The notes under the pieces are model-generated. The model saw nothing but the letters and a program-made list of their open reading frames with translations. It did no database searches and had not been told where the DNA came from. DNA of 64,000 bases from Haemaphysalis longicornis (lineage: Eukaryota; Arthropoda; Arachnida; Ixodida; Ixodidae): positions 159,472,977 to 159,536,976 of the forward strand of contig CM023452.1 of NCBI GenBank assembly GCA_013339765.2, read 5' to 3'. Position numbers and translations under genes: made by a program. Positions 22,261 to 33,219 of this stretch are shown in pieces. How positions within the stretch are numbered: the first letter of the stretch is position 1; each line of letters begins with the position of its first letter.

Positions 22261-23097
22261 CTGATTTTTTGAAAGATGTTTGTAGAAGAACTAGGGAATC
22301 TTGCATTTGAGAGCTAAGATTACTCAAGTGAACACTGAATAGAAGGGCTGCAGAGACTCTCAATCCTACAGTATCTAACTAAAGACATCTTTCCTTCGAG
22401 GTCCTCACTTCTCCGGTAGTTTGAGGCATTGAACGGGACTGAGTGTGTCACACATTTGACCGCCTTACTTCTATAAGTCCGACTGTCTAGCGGGTGAATT
22501 ACAAGCCAAAATCTACGCAACACACCTCGAAAACCTGCGTGTTGTCGATAAGGTAACTTTAAAGCCTTACCAAGAAATCCGAATTCAACAAAAATAGAGC
22601 AGACTACGACACCCTTGGGTTAACTTCGAAGATCCTCACAGGTCATTGCGAAATGTGTTCCAAACGCTAGTGCGCGGTAGCTGGTTTTTGGAGCCATCCT
22701 ATATAACCAACACTTGTTCTTCGTTCGAACAGCAATAACTCTTTGTCATATAATAATTTAAAGGCCATGTTTGGATGAAAAAACCGGAATGCGTACGAAC
22801 GCGGTAACCGCGTGTGATGATTTCTCACTCTGAGTGAGTGTGTAATGTGTTGGTCCTGGACATTTATTTCAGAGCATGACTCCTGAATAAGTTGAAAATC
22901 CGGCGTCAAAGTGACGACGCTGCCCCGAAAATGGTAAAATGATGCCACACAAAATGGCAAAAGATGGCTAAGAAAATTGCCGACGGCTAAGAAGTATTTT
23001 TAATTCTTTTTAGAAGTATTTATATTTTTTACAGGGGTTACTCAGGGTCTATTGTGGAATGGGGAAGGGGGTAAAGAAGGTGATGGCGCCTACATCA
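22261..23097. other. Intron sequence, unassigned
   Basis: May include the 5' UTR of the LINE at 19.5-22.3 kb. No open frame with a known domain. Confidence 0.3.
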
Positions 23098-23225
23098 TCT
23101 TGTGAACCGTAATGGTACTTATTTATTTATTTATTGTTCTATTAATTTATTTCTTATTTATTCATTATTATTTATTTATTTATTCATTTATTTATATATT
23201 TATATATTTATTTATTTATTAGTAA
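23098..23225. repeat. (ATTT)n-rich microsatellite, LINE 3' tail
   Basis: ATTT/TTTA units interrupted by CATT and ATAT steps run from about 23118 to 23222. On the minus strand this is an AAAT-type tract at the 3' end of the LINE at 23385-24195. A simple-repeat 3' end of that kind is typical of CR1/L2 elements, which prime on short microsatellite tails. Confidence 0.75.
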
Positions 23226-23384
23226 TACTCTCAGGGCCAATAGTATTATAGAAGGAAGTGGTTACAATCAATAGCACAACAAAAAAAAGCAGCAAAGGTA
23301 ATACACGAAAAAATACATCTTTACACAAAATAAGAAAAACAAAAAACGCACCACCAAACATAACTGCACACAGCAAGGAATGGT

Positions 23385-24195
23385 TTATACAATGTTGACT
23401 ACGGCATTTTGGAAAAGCGTATCTTTAACAATGGTTGTTATTGATGAGGGAAGGCGATTCCATTCTAAAGATGTCTGGGGAATAAATGACGGCGAAAATG
23501 CATTCGTTCGGCTCGATGCTATGCCGACATTGTGAGCATGGTCAACGTGAGAAGAAACGTACAATGGAGGCGAAATCAGTTCATCGGTGCAGGCGTTGGT
23601 GATGAAATATTTTGTGTAACAAAGAAAGTCAGAAAATTTCACGTCGAACTGGTAAGGATTGAAGGTTAAGGGTAGATTTCATTGCAGCTACACTGGTGGT
23701 TCGGTTAAAGGTAGACAAACTGAGACGTGCAGAAATATTTTTAACCAATTCCAGTGAGTTGATGACTTTGTGAAAGGAAGGATCCAAAACTGGACAGGCG
23801 TATTCAAATTTATACCGGATAAGCGTTTTGTACAACAGTAATTTAAGGGATGATGGTGCCTTGGCAAAATTACGTCTGTGGTAACCGAGCATGCGATTTG
23901 CATTGTTAATAATATAGTCTATGTGAACGGACCAGGTGAGATTGTTAGTGATGTTAACAGCGAGATACTTATAAAAAGAAACAGAGTCTAGGGCAATGCC
24001 ATCAAGTCAGTAAACAGGTAGTGTGTTATTTTTTCTGTATACGCGCATGAATTTACACTTATTAACTTTACGCTCCATTCGCCACTTTAAGCACCAACCC
24101 AAAATAGAATTTAGGTGAGCTTTAAGGTTGGTTAGTTTGTCATGCCTAGGTAATTCCCGAACTATCATGCAATCTTGCGAAACAAACAGGAACAT
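23385..24195 (-). pseudogene. CR1/L2-like LINE RT C-terminal half, 5' truncated
   Basis: Minus frames read FVSQDCMIVRELPR at the upstream end, then GWCLKWRMERKVNKCKFM, then HRRNFAKAPSSLKLLLYKTL and RYKFEYACPVLDPS. The C-terminal block ends QTSLEWNRLPSSI. This is the order of the RT catalytic box, thumb and C-terminal domain in CR1/L2-type ORF2. The catalytic FADD has become FVSQD, so it is inactive. The frame changes at about 24000 and 23640. The 5' truncation and 3' microsatellite are the usual result of target-primed reverse transcription. Confidence 0.75.
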
Positions 24196-24740
24196 GAAAG
24201 CTTTTTTTTTGGTGAGCCCGGTCCTAAGGAGGCGATGGCCCCAACTGCAGGGTCAGGAGGTTGGGCATAAGATTTGCTCTTCTCTCCGCCGCGAGCCCCG
24301 AGCACTCTACAGCATGTGCTGTATTGTGGGCTTTGTTGGCGCGTGACACGATGAGCGGGTCTCCGTGGTCGTGTTCCTTCAGTTCTGGCGGGTTCATTCG
24401 GGTGTACTGAGCGACGGTGAACGTACACCGCCACTTTCTAAGCACGTCCCGCGTAAGAAAACCCTGCTTTTTTTGTGTACCCGAACTTGGGCCCTCCCGA
24501 GGAGTCCTTCTGGCGGTGGCCTAGGGCCATCAAGTGTAGCGGCACGGAGCTTTGCGCTGCTCTCTTGCTTGGCGACGGCTCTGCTATTCGCAGGGTCGGA
24601 AAGTGCCGTTTAGGGAAACAAGGTGTGGTGAGTCGGGGCGGATATGTGTTTCGCCTCTCACCCACGCGTAGGGGGCTAATTCTCGACGGCGCCCGCGTGT
24701 CCCGGCACCCAGTCTACCCACACTAAAATATATGTCATTG
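24196..24740 (-). other. GC-richer segment, possible second LINE coding remnant
   Basis: The minus frame 24224-24445 contains TVAQYTRMNPPELKEHDHGD and then LIVSRANKAHNTAHAVECSG. The look suggests the RNase H to C-terminal part of another LINE ORF2, since AN-x-AH-x-x-AH is the kind of helix found in retrotransposon RNase H, but I cannot match it to a family. The abrupt change in base composition at about 24195 supports a separate element. Confidence 0.3.
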
Positions 24741-26625
24741 TGCGAAGTCTGCTCGCAATTGTCTTGATGGGGTGGCTAGTGGATCAGGCGACTGGGTTGC
24801 TACCGGTCTTGAAACGGCCTGTCTACTGTTAGCAAATACGCTGAACGTCTACTGTTGGCGTATACGCCTAACTGACCTGTCGTGACGACACATGACTGGA
24901 CGTCTGTAATGGGGCCTCTAGTTCCACTTAACCCCATGACTTGAATGCTAACGTACAGTTAACGCACTGAAAATTGTTTTATTGTTGGCCCATATGACGT
25001 CATTCTTTCTCATAACACGTCACTCTGGCGCAAAATTTGAAAGTTTTTAAATACTTCTTGCTTTTTTTTCGTTACAAAGCATGTTTTGTGGCTGTAGTGG
25101 AGCTGAGTGAGATACTGAATCCTAGGCCTTTCGAATTAAACAAACTTTTATTTTATCTTCATGGCTCCTTTAACTTATGACTCCACAGAAGCGGCCCAAT
25201 GCTCGAAAATCGGGGCTAAGTCCGCACAATGTTGCTATTGTTGTAGGTTCCTTTATTACAAAAATACATTTTGGAGAGTGCCTCGGAATCTAGAGTTTTG
25301 AAGGGGGCGGGACGCCACTTCACAATATTCCAAGAACTCTGAATTTGAAGCGGAAAGGTTGTAGAATTGAGTGTGACGAACGCCACCTGGATGTGATGGA
25401 GTGTGAGTAAAGAAGGTGCACATAAGCCGTGTGAAATTTTGAATCTAGGGAAGCAGTGTTATGTGCCAACGTGCGTACCAGGTAAATTCACACCTTGAAA
25501 ACAATATACGAAAGCGAAAAAGGAGCCGCATACATGGTGTTGCAGGAAAAAATCCAGTTTAAGTAATTCGCTCGAAAAGGCCAGGGAGCGAAAGTGAAGA
25601 AAAGTTTGTTGATTCCATGTAGCAATGGCACAGTTGTTAATACGTGTCGCTGGGTTGCACCTTGACACCACTTAAAAAAACTCAGCCTTTCAGGAATTTC
25701 TTACTTAACTCATTAAATTGGCAATCATTTTCGTCATTCCGCAACAACACCAAAAACTAAAAAGATGAAGGCGCCTTCTCGCCGATTGTGGCACCTAATG
25801 ATTTTGCCTTCAATAAAATTCACATTCAAATAGCGTCGGGAGTGACGCTACTTGCTTAGACAAGCTGCCATATGCAAAAATTGAATAGGTCACACAAGAC
25901 ATTGAGTATATAGTTTAGAGTAGTACTTCAGTGCCACGACTCAATATTGCGTCATAAGAATGCATTCTTATACCACGTACGGTGGATTCGTGACTATAGA
26001 TGAAGTAAGGTTGATCTAATTGACCCGTTCTGTCGTACTGCTAGAGACCTGTCTTTAAGATTTACTTAGGGCAGTGGGAGGGCTTTCAGCATATAATTGC
26101 AGGGGTAGGAAATACTGACATGCAAAGCATGTTTTCTGGTGTACCATATATGTTGGACTAAATAAGTTGATTGACAAAGCATCCCTTTTCATAGAAACGA
26201 AGAAAAACAAAAGGTGGAAATCGATAAGGTGACATGTATTTGTAAGCTGTCTCGAGTAAAGCCCCTTAAAATGCGGTGATACGTGTACCTGCAGGTAGGT
26301 TCGCAGCTTTGTCTCTACATTGCTTGGTGCTCTTGAAAGGATCGCCAAATTTAAAAAAAGAGGTATGTGAAACAAAAACGTTAGAAAAACTGAGAAAAGG
26401 AACAGCGACACGCGCTCGTCTGGCTTTTTTCTGTACGTTGAGTGCCTTAGATTTGGATATGGCTGTTATATTCACAGGCTGTCACAAACAGGAAAGCAGA
26501 AGCAGGGCTATTATTCTAGGGGCCCCTTTTGAGTGGTTTTACGTTTTCCTTTTTATCAGAGTCAGAGAGCAGAGAACACGAAATTATGCTTTCGTGTTTT
26601 GTACGTGACCCTCCAGGAAACTTAC
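24741..26625. other. Intron sequence, unassigned
   Basis: No domain, tandem array or palindrome noticed. The 26.0-26.5 kb open frames on both strands are opposite readings of the same low-complexity DNA. Confidence 0.35.
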
Positions 26626-26722
26626 CAGTCTGGGCAAGTCGTTTGCGGGCCACGCCTGACAAGGGGGCGGATCAGGATCCGTGTAGGCGACATTCAGCAT
26701 CACCATGATGTCGGTATCTTCA
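26626..26722 (-). CDS. GH18-like secreted protein, coding exon 3 of those found
   Basis: A 97-bp exon whose first base completes a codon begun by AA at the end of the exon at 40921-41039; the remaining 32 codons end in phase 0. The minus-strand acceptor is TTTGCTGCAG|TGAAG and the donor is AGACTG|GTAAGT. It encodes EDTDIMVMLNVAYTDPDPPP and then CQAWPANDLPRL. An acidic residue followed by D-[IV]-[MV]-V at the start of a hydrophobic strand, then a proline-rich loop with one cysteine and PxNDL leading to a helix, fits the middle strand of the GH18-like barrel. The unusual phase 2-1 junction with the upstream exon, matched on both sides, is one of the best arguments that these exons belong to one transcript. 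Confidence 0.65.
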
Positions 26723-27116
26723 CTGCAGCAAATGAAAGTGTGAAATCACGTAAGCGGTGCTTCATTGAAAATAAATGTCCTTGCCGTGTAACGCTCATAT
26801 CCACATAAAGTACGGCAATTTTGCAGCCCAAGTACTTAAAGGTTGTTGGTCTAGGATGAGGATTTTTAAACCGCACTGTGAAAAGACAAAATGCACATTG
26901 CCTACCACAAATGAGTGTGGAGGTGTCTTACAGTGAGCTAAAAAATATTATGTTGTTGGAACAGCACTAGGGACGACTAAACTTCGTTATAAACCCGAAG
27001 TGTCTGCGTTTGTTAGCAAAGGTATAAAGCAGTTTTAGCAGGTAGCGTTGACTACAGTTACGACGATTTCGGTAAAAATTCCGCACTCTCCAGGAAGGGA
27101 ACTATGTGGTGATGCA
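26723..27116. other. Intron sequence, unassigned
   Basis: Short AT-rich stretch between exon 3 and the 54-bp array; nothing recognised. Confidence 0.35.
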
Positions 27117-27340
27117 CAGCATGCGTTGACGAGCGGCATCCGGATCCACTTGGCGACGTTGGCGTGCGAAGCGGCTTCGCTTTCTCGCAGTGTGGGATCC
27201 GCTGCTCGACGCTGGCGTTTCGAAGCGCCTACACTTTCTCGAAGATTGGCATCGGCTGCTCGACGTCGACGTTACGAAGCGGCGTCGCGTTGCCGAACGC
27301 CATCTGGATCGGCTGCTTGGCGTCGACGTTTGCAATCTGC
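27117..27340 (-). repeat. Decayed tandem array, 54-bp (18-codon) unit x 4
   Basis: Four imperfect 54 to 56-bp units carry a core such as GGATCCGCTGCTCGACGCTGG, here given by its variants: ATCGGCTGCTCGACGTCGAC and ATCGGCTGCTTGGCGTCGAC. The period is an exact multiple of three. On the minus strand one frame gives repeating blocks NVDAKQPIQ, NVDVEQPMP and NASVEQRIP at 18-residue spacing. I recall Arg/Ala/Glu-rich 18-residue repeats in several tick predicted proteins and think this is a relic of such an array, but I cannot confirm it. It is interrupted by a stop. Confidence 0.55.
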
Positions 27341-28919
27341 ATCTCGAGCTTTCCTCTGCGGAGTATTGCTTCAGAGGTGCAGGCAGTTCTCGGAGTGAGC
27401 TGGCTGGCGCTGGTTGAAGGTGTGCCAGCCAGGTCGCTGACAGAATGGTTGGCGTCCATTCAGTTCATCGGAAAAGCAGCAACTGAGGGAGCGGCGCGCG
27501 GACATGAGGAGAGCAGGAGCAGCGCGCGCTCTATCGCACAGCTGGTGGGGAGAGGAGAGGATGAGTTGCGCGCGCGCTATAGCACAGCTGGTGGGGAGGG
27601 TGCGGGCGGACGCCAACGGACATAGCCCCGAGCAAGAGATGCTTTGCATCTAAAAAGTAAACATCAGTGTTAGGACGGACAATGTGTTTGCTCTCCTGCA
27701 ACATACATATTGCAAAAAAATACGTAACCCATTTCATTTCGGAGCACTTTGGCAGCCGCTACTTGTGTCTGGTTTCAGCGACGATGTGGGCGTTGTAACC
27801 AAGCAATCGAAGACTGAAATATCACGACGGAGGAAAGTGTGATGAAAGTGTGAGGGGGAGGGCAGTATGCTGAGCCCGCACGAGGCGCTTGTCGGAGCGT
27901 GTAGCGGAAGTGTGGGGGGCAGGGCAGAGCACGTTGCAATGACATCATCGCTTTCAAGTCCTGCTTCTCACAATTTGGCCCTCGTCATCGTTGCGGAGCG
28001 CCCTCCCTCTCACACTTTCCCCAGGCGCTCCTCTTACATTCGTGGCTTATCCGAGCAACGTGTAATTTGGACGGTAGGATCAAACACGATTTTCAGCAAC
28101 ATGCTCAGTGGAGGCTACGCGCGCTGAGATAAGTAGTGTAGCGCGCACCGCCGTGCATTCGATGATCACGTGATCACTTCCTGAGGCGTAGCATATATAC
28201 GCAATGACCGAAAAGCGTGCATCTCCGCTGCGCACTAATTTCGCATTATAAAGCTTGTAATCGGAACTGCTTTTTCCTGGTCCCTAAAAAGGCGATGTTT
28301 CACGTACACCTAAAAAGAGAACGTTGATTTTAGTGCACTCTCGAGGAATATGGTCCTCTGAAAACCTCAACTGCTCTTTTTAAGGTACAGTTTTAAAGAA
28401 AATGTTTTATCGAGTATGATAACAGCAATAATTGAACGTACAGTGACAAGGCACAAACCAACTTCTGCTGAGATTTTTTGCACACGGGTAAAAGATGCAT
28501 CTGACTGCAACAGCCCTTATGTTTACTAAACCTTTTAAATGGAGATAACTTGCTTTGCGAAGTTAAAAGTATTGAATAGCTACAACTCTGTCAAAAGTGC
28601 TGTGAACTGAACACTGTTTTCGTACTTGGCCCACCAGCCAATGCAGCACATTTTTTGTTTAATATTGTTAGAAAGCCTGTCACACTCGCACCGGGTTCTT
28701 TGGGGTTAATTTATGTTTTCCCCGCGCATAGACGGTCCTTAACTTTCGGAATTTTTTTGTTTCTTTGACTCTGGAATAGCGCCTTGCTTCCTTCCGTTAT
28801 TCCGACTGTGATTATTCTGTTATTGTATTATGAATACAGTACGATCCGTCAGAATGTCGTCGTGCTGCGGTATTGATAGCATCAAGTCTAAATTTCTGCA
28901 TCAGAATGGAGTGTACTCT
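27341..28919. other. GC-rich then AT-rich intron sequence
   Basis: 27480-27620 carries a local duplication (ACAGCTGGTGGGGAG twice, about 55 bp apart, with nearby GCGCGC runs). 27860-28200 is GC-rich with GATCACGTGATCAC, a 14-bp perfect palindrome near 28161-28174. No coding domain was recognised. Confidence 0.4.
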
Positions 28920-29480
28920 TCTAACTTTAAGTAAAATATTCGAGCAATCACTTCAACACGACATCTTACCGCCAAGCGGAAAATAGTCAATTGAGTCGCG
29001 TAATTTAGCGCCCGTAACAGACATTCTCCACACAAATATCAACCAGTTTCACTAATCCATAGTTTGTAAACTATTCAAGCATGTAGTGTTAATACAAATT
29101 TGCAGCGCTTGCAATCAAACATTTTTCATCCGCTTAACATGGTTTTCCCCGAATATTCCCAAGTAAAACACTCTAATCTCCCTTCATTGATCTCTTGCAC
29201 AAAATACTAGACAAAGGTGCACTGGCATACTGCAATTTTCTTTATTAACGAATGCGTTCGACAAATTTTACTATGCATTACTAATGCAAAGGCTGCGTAG
29301 AATAAATATACACACGAACGTATAAACGTGGCTTCAATGCTTATAGACTAACCATAAAACAGAGCGCATCTATTTATTACAAATATTCCCCATTAACGAA
29401 CTAACGTCTGGTGTACCGCAGTGGATTTTCTTCGGCCAATTACTGGTCCGACAGCAGAGCTGCTTAGGCCGGCACAAATG
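28920..29480 (+). pseudogene. CR1-like LINE RT fragment, decayed
   Basis: Plus-strand frames give SIVCKLFKHVV (near 29062-29095), the motif following the RPxS block. They then give DKGALAYCNF (near 29210), corresponding to the block before motif A, and SGVPQWIFFGQLL (29410-29448), equivalent to SGVPQGSVLGPLLF. The Gly-Ser of the turn has become Trp-Ile. Frameshifts separate all three. The 5' and 3' parts are missing. Confidence 0.55.
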
Positions 29481-29847
29481 CGTCTGTCGTACCCAAAACA
29501 TTCCAATACTCGAAGAAAAGTTTGGCTATAGGGAGGTCCTGGGATTCGAAGCCGGGACCGTTACGGCGTTTAACCGGCAACCTAACCGTTGGGATACCCC
29601 AATTGCCAGAGGGTACGCATTATACGTGAGCAGGAAGAATAACATGTGCAGCCAATTGGAAAAAGAGAAGGCTTTCCAATGTTTGAATCGTTGGCTAGGT
29701 TTTCTGCATGGTGGGCAGTTCCGTGTGTGGCGGCTAAGCCGACAGCTTCTCAAACAGTTTTCTACATGTCGTTGCCTCTTCAATCGCACGGGCCCTCTGG
29801 CCCTCCAAACACGTTCAAGTCGGCTGCTAGAAAGGCACACTCTTGCT
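29481..29847. other. Intron sequence, unassigned
   Basis: Contains no recognised motif. The open frames on either strand at 29526-29966 are not supported. Confidence 0.3.
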
Positions 29848-30360
29848 CCTGTAAAGCGGGATTACCCGTCTTGGGAATCCGATCTTTGTGGCCCGCAGAT
29901 CCCCCTCACGTGACCAGATTCAGGCTCCGCCCCTCGGTTGAAAACGCCCGCGGATGCTCCTGGTAAGAAAATGTCTCCGCATGTTCTCGGTGGACGGTTG
30001 CGGACCGCCGCAGGGAATGGAACCAGTTTTTAGCACTGCGGTCACGCGGTTTTAGGTTGTACCAGGTGCGAGGGCGACTTTTTAGACGTGGCGTGGTCCA
30101 CGCGTACGGAAGTGACTGACTGCACGCGCTGGAGAAGCGCGCCTTAAGGTTTGGGGGTGCTGCGGGTGATACAAAGCTATGGTGCGTCGTTGTAAGCCTC
30201 TGGAGAGCAGCCTCGTTCCTCCGCGATGTCGTATGCTAGTCGCTCCGCTCGTGTGGATGCCCCGCCGAGCCGAATAATGAGGTGACGCTTTGTTGGCCTC
30301 ACGTATGTGCCCACCTCCGCGGGCCTGCTCATCCGCCATGTAAATCCCCGGTAACGCCTT
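29848..30360. mobile_element. MITE-like element, copy 2 (diverged, longer)
   Basis: It starts AAAGCGGGATTACCCG and contains CCCTCACGTGACCAGATTCA, GTCTCCGCATGTTCTCGG and GGGAATGGAACC in the same order as copy 1 at 625-952, then CTAGTCGCTCCG and GAGCCGAATAATGAGGTGAC as in copy 1's right half. The right end is degraded to a form like ATGTAAATCCCCGG. It holds an extra 150 bp or so in the middle relative to copy 1. Confidence 0.5.
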
Positions 30361-31065
30361 TTTTAACAAGCCTTCTACAAACGGCGGCCGTAAGCAAGAA
30401 CGACGCCACCCCCCTTGCTTTCTCATGCCCAGGCTTCCGGGCTTCAACCATGAGACCTATAGAAATTATTTCAAACATTTGTGCTTTGTGGCAGGCGTTA
30501 CTCGAATACCCCCCGCCGACCGTTAAGAATCCCGGAATAAAGCGGTCCGGAATGTTTACTTAACGCAGTCTCATCGAAATCCAGTTCATCGAAGCCGTTT
30601 TACTGTACGCAGGTTTCTCGACTCACGTTCCATCGAAGCCGTTTTATCAAAAATGTTTTCACTCTTTTTATTTCAGAAAATAGCCGTACAGTTTTTTTTT
30701 AGTTTCTTCCATGTTATGCAATTAGGATGCTTGTCCCCACAACGGGTCTTTTTAACTTACAGGAATCTGTAATATTTAAACAAGCCGTCTTATTTCCGGC
30801 ATCATTTTATGTTTTTGAGATGCCCAAAGTTTGTTTCCACATTTTTTTTGTTCGGTTCATTACGCAGGTTGAACTGCTATAACAATCCTCAGTCTCCCTC
30901 ACGTGCCCCCTTTGATCCGCAGCATACCACGTCATTGTACAGTATAGGCTAGAATGCTCTGATATACTTTTATTTCTTCGTACTACGCTTTTTTATTGGG
31001 AAATAAAGAATGATTTTATGACGTCTGTTTATGTAAATAGGGCACGTATTCGTTCTTACCCCTAC
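30361..31065. other. Intron sequence, unassigned
   Basis: Two near-identical short segments with CATCGAAGCCGTTTTA occur about 50 bp apart at 30580-30650. Otherwise nothing recognised. Confidence 0.35.
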
Positions 31066-31285
31066 CCCGCCGTGGTAGAGCGGTGTCTCAGGCGCTGTTA
31101 GTGGTTCTACGTTGTGCTGTTCAGCCCAAGGTCGCCGGTTCGATCCCAGCCGCAGTGGCCGCTTTTCAGACGAAGGCGAAAAGCAAAAGCTTTCTGTGTC
31201 GAGATTCCGGTGCACGTCAGAGAAACTCAGATGGTCAAAATTATTTGGCACCCTTTAACGACAGCGTGCCTTATACCCCATAAGG
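31066..31285 (+). repeat. tRNA-derived SINE, Ruka-like
   Basis: It begins CCCCGCCGTGGTAGAGCGG, where TGGTAGAGCGG matches an A box. GGTTCGATCCC at 31137-31147 is an intact B box. The tRNA-unrelated body follows: GTGCACGTCAGAGAAACTC, then GGTCAAAATTATTTGGCACC and CTTATACCCCATAA. The order and words are those of the ixodid tick SINE Ruka as I remember it. The intact B box makes internal Pol III initiation possible. No clear TSD was found. Confidence 0.75.
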
Positions 31286-31479
31286 AGATTCGGCGCGTTC
31301 CACCACAAAATAATTAAAATTACAGTTTGCCCGCCTAATGAAACAGGAGAGCTAGTAAGAGTCTCGTCCGATTTCTGCATTTTTAGCTCTTTATCGGAAG
31401 GCTTTTGTCTAATAAGTTACCAATTGTTGTCCTAATGTTCTCGACGGCTTCCTGGATAACAAATTTTATTTTATTTATT

Positions 31480-31900
31480 TATTCATACTATAATTCTAAT
31501 TAAAGGCTCATACAGGAGTGGTACAGTGCAAAAAATACGACACTTTAACAAATCTCTTCAAAGGTGTTAGCATACAAGGGCGATGTATGTTTATATTTCA
31601 CAGGTCAAGACACTTTCATTATTATTGAGAGTTATACAATATTTCAACTTTAGCAACAAACATGTCCACAGAACGCGCTTCAACAATTCCACTAGGTAAT
31701 TTATTCCATGTTTCTATGGTTAGTGGAAAAAAGGAAAATTTGAATGTGTTACTACGAGGAACAAAAGGCCTGATATTACAGCTATGGCTGGTTCTACGTG
31801 AATGATAAAAAGGAGGCCCGATATACGAGTCTTTGTCTAAGTTTAGGGAGCCGTGATAAAGAAGATAAATGAACTTTAACATCAGATAAAACATCAGATC
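31480..31900 (-). pseudogene. CR1/L2-like LINE 3' end, 5' truncated
   Basis: The minus frame 31622-31894 reads SYIGPPFYHSRRTSHSCNIR and then TFKFSFFPLTIETWNKLPSG, the typical C-terminal block of CR1/L2 ORF2 (FFPRTIxxWNxLP). It is followed on the minus strand by an AAAT-rich microsatellite at 31465-31490, the 3' end. About 90 codons survive in frame. The block is better preserved than the equivalent one at 23.4 kb, so this copy is probably younger. Confidence 0.7.
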
Positions 31901-32780
31901 AAATAAAAGGAGCTAAAGGACGATTAAATAATTATGAAGTTTAACGCGTCGATGCTACACAGGCGATGTGGCAGGCCGTAGTGGAGGGCTCTGGAACAAT
32001 TGTGACCTCCTGTGGGCATTGTAGCATCAGCTGCACTGGCCGAGGTTGAGCAGTTTCACGTGACTCCTGGAGATCCGTGATCCGCATGCGCGGGCATCAG
32101 TGACGTCACACGGTGCACCGAACGTTGCTCGCTGCCCAGCGTCTCTCACACACCCCACGCTCCCAGCGTCTTCGCCGACCTCCATTCTGCACGTGGTGGC
32201 CCGGTCCCCTTAATGATCATGCGAGGAGTGCCGGGTGTGTAACCCGTGTCTCGTGCGGCGCAGCAGCACCGGCGTGCGCCTGTGGAACCGGCTTATCTCT
32301 GGGACGATTGGCCACGCTGCGGCGGAGCCGGTTGATAAATGTACATGTGTCACATAATGCGTATACCGTGTAGGTGTCATTGAAGCAGAATTAAGCAAGA
32401 TGATCAAGCTAATTCTAGACAAACAGAAAATCTAAGAATACCCAGCTGAACATTAGCTCAAGCTACATACATCCTGGCATAGCCGAGCAAAGCCACTGCT
32501 ATTTTTTTAAATGCGCAGAAATATGGAATGCAAGGTTGTTTTCGCTTTCCACCGACATCAGAAAAAGAAACAAGAAGGATCGTAATGTTTGCCCCCATAC
32601 TGCCGGTTGATATGCCTTCCTATCCTCCTCCCTGCGTTTGCCCCTCAGAATGTCACGGGTTTTCAGCCAACACGTTTTTTTTGTTCATTCCACGTGTTCC
32701 CAAAAAAGATTTCATTGATTCGTTCAGGTGACCTATTCTATTTTTTAACACAAAAGTGATTTATGCCCAGGTACAGAAAA
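31901..32780. other. Intron sequence, unassigned
   Basis: A GC-rich patch at 32080-32340 without stop-free coding evidence and with no recognisable repeat. Remainder AT-rich. Confidence 0.35.
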
Positions 32781-32784
32781 ATAT

Positions 32785-33207
32785 TGTCACGAAGACAAGG
32801 CCCATGCAGTTGTCTTGAATGAGAAACACGTTTATTGGAGCGAACTTGTGCTCCCCGAACAAATCAAAAGAATACAGAGGCGGCTAAGCAGCGGTCAACA
32901 AAGTGACTTGCACAGGCGAGTGTCGTCGAATCGAATGCCGCGGCGTCGGCTGTGCAGGCTTCTATCTTTCGGCGCGAGAGTTTCTGGAACCGTCGATTCG
33001 CATCCAGAACATTGTAGATCACAGAAGATTGTTCTGGGCTACCGGTGTTAGGGCGAAACACTCTGCTTATATGAATGAGATAGCCCGTGCGGCACAAAAA
33101 TAAAGAATGGAACACGCGCTTCGCATGCGACACAGATAACAGAGCCGGGCGCTTCCGGGAATTAAAAACAAACAATAAATAAACAAACCCGAACATGGTT
33201 TGCGGCA
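32785..33207 (-). repeat. 3' LTR of the rearranged gypsy element
   Basis: 423 bp. On the minus strand it begins TGCCGCAAACCATG and ends CTTCGTGACA, so both TG...CA ends are intact. It adjoins the PPT at 33208-33219. Confidence 0.85.
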
Positions 33208-33219
33208 TAACCCCCCCTC
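33208..33219 (-). other. Polypurine tract of the rearranged gypsy element
   Basis: On the minus strand the sequence GAGGGGGGGTTA immediately precedes the LTR start TGCCGC. The Harbinger insertion ends three bases upstream of the G-run, so it nearly disrupted the PPT. Confidence 0.8.

Noticed and set aside
31066..31150. A functional tRNA gene.
   Set aside because: It has A and B boxes but no foldable anticodon arm and acceptor stem, and continues into a SINE body.
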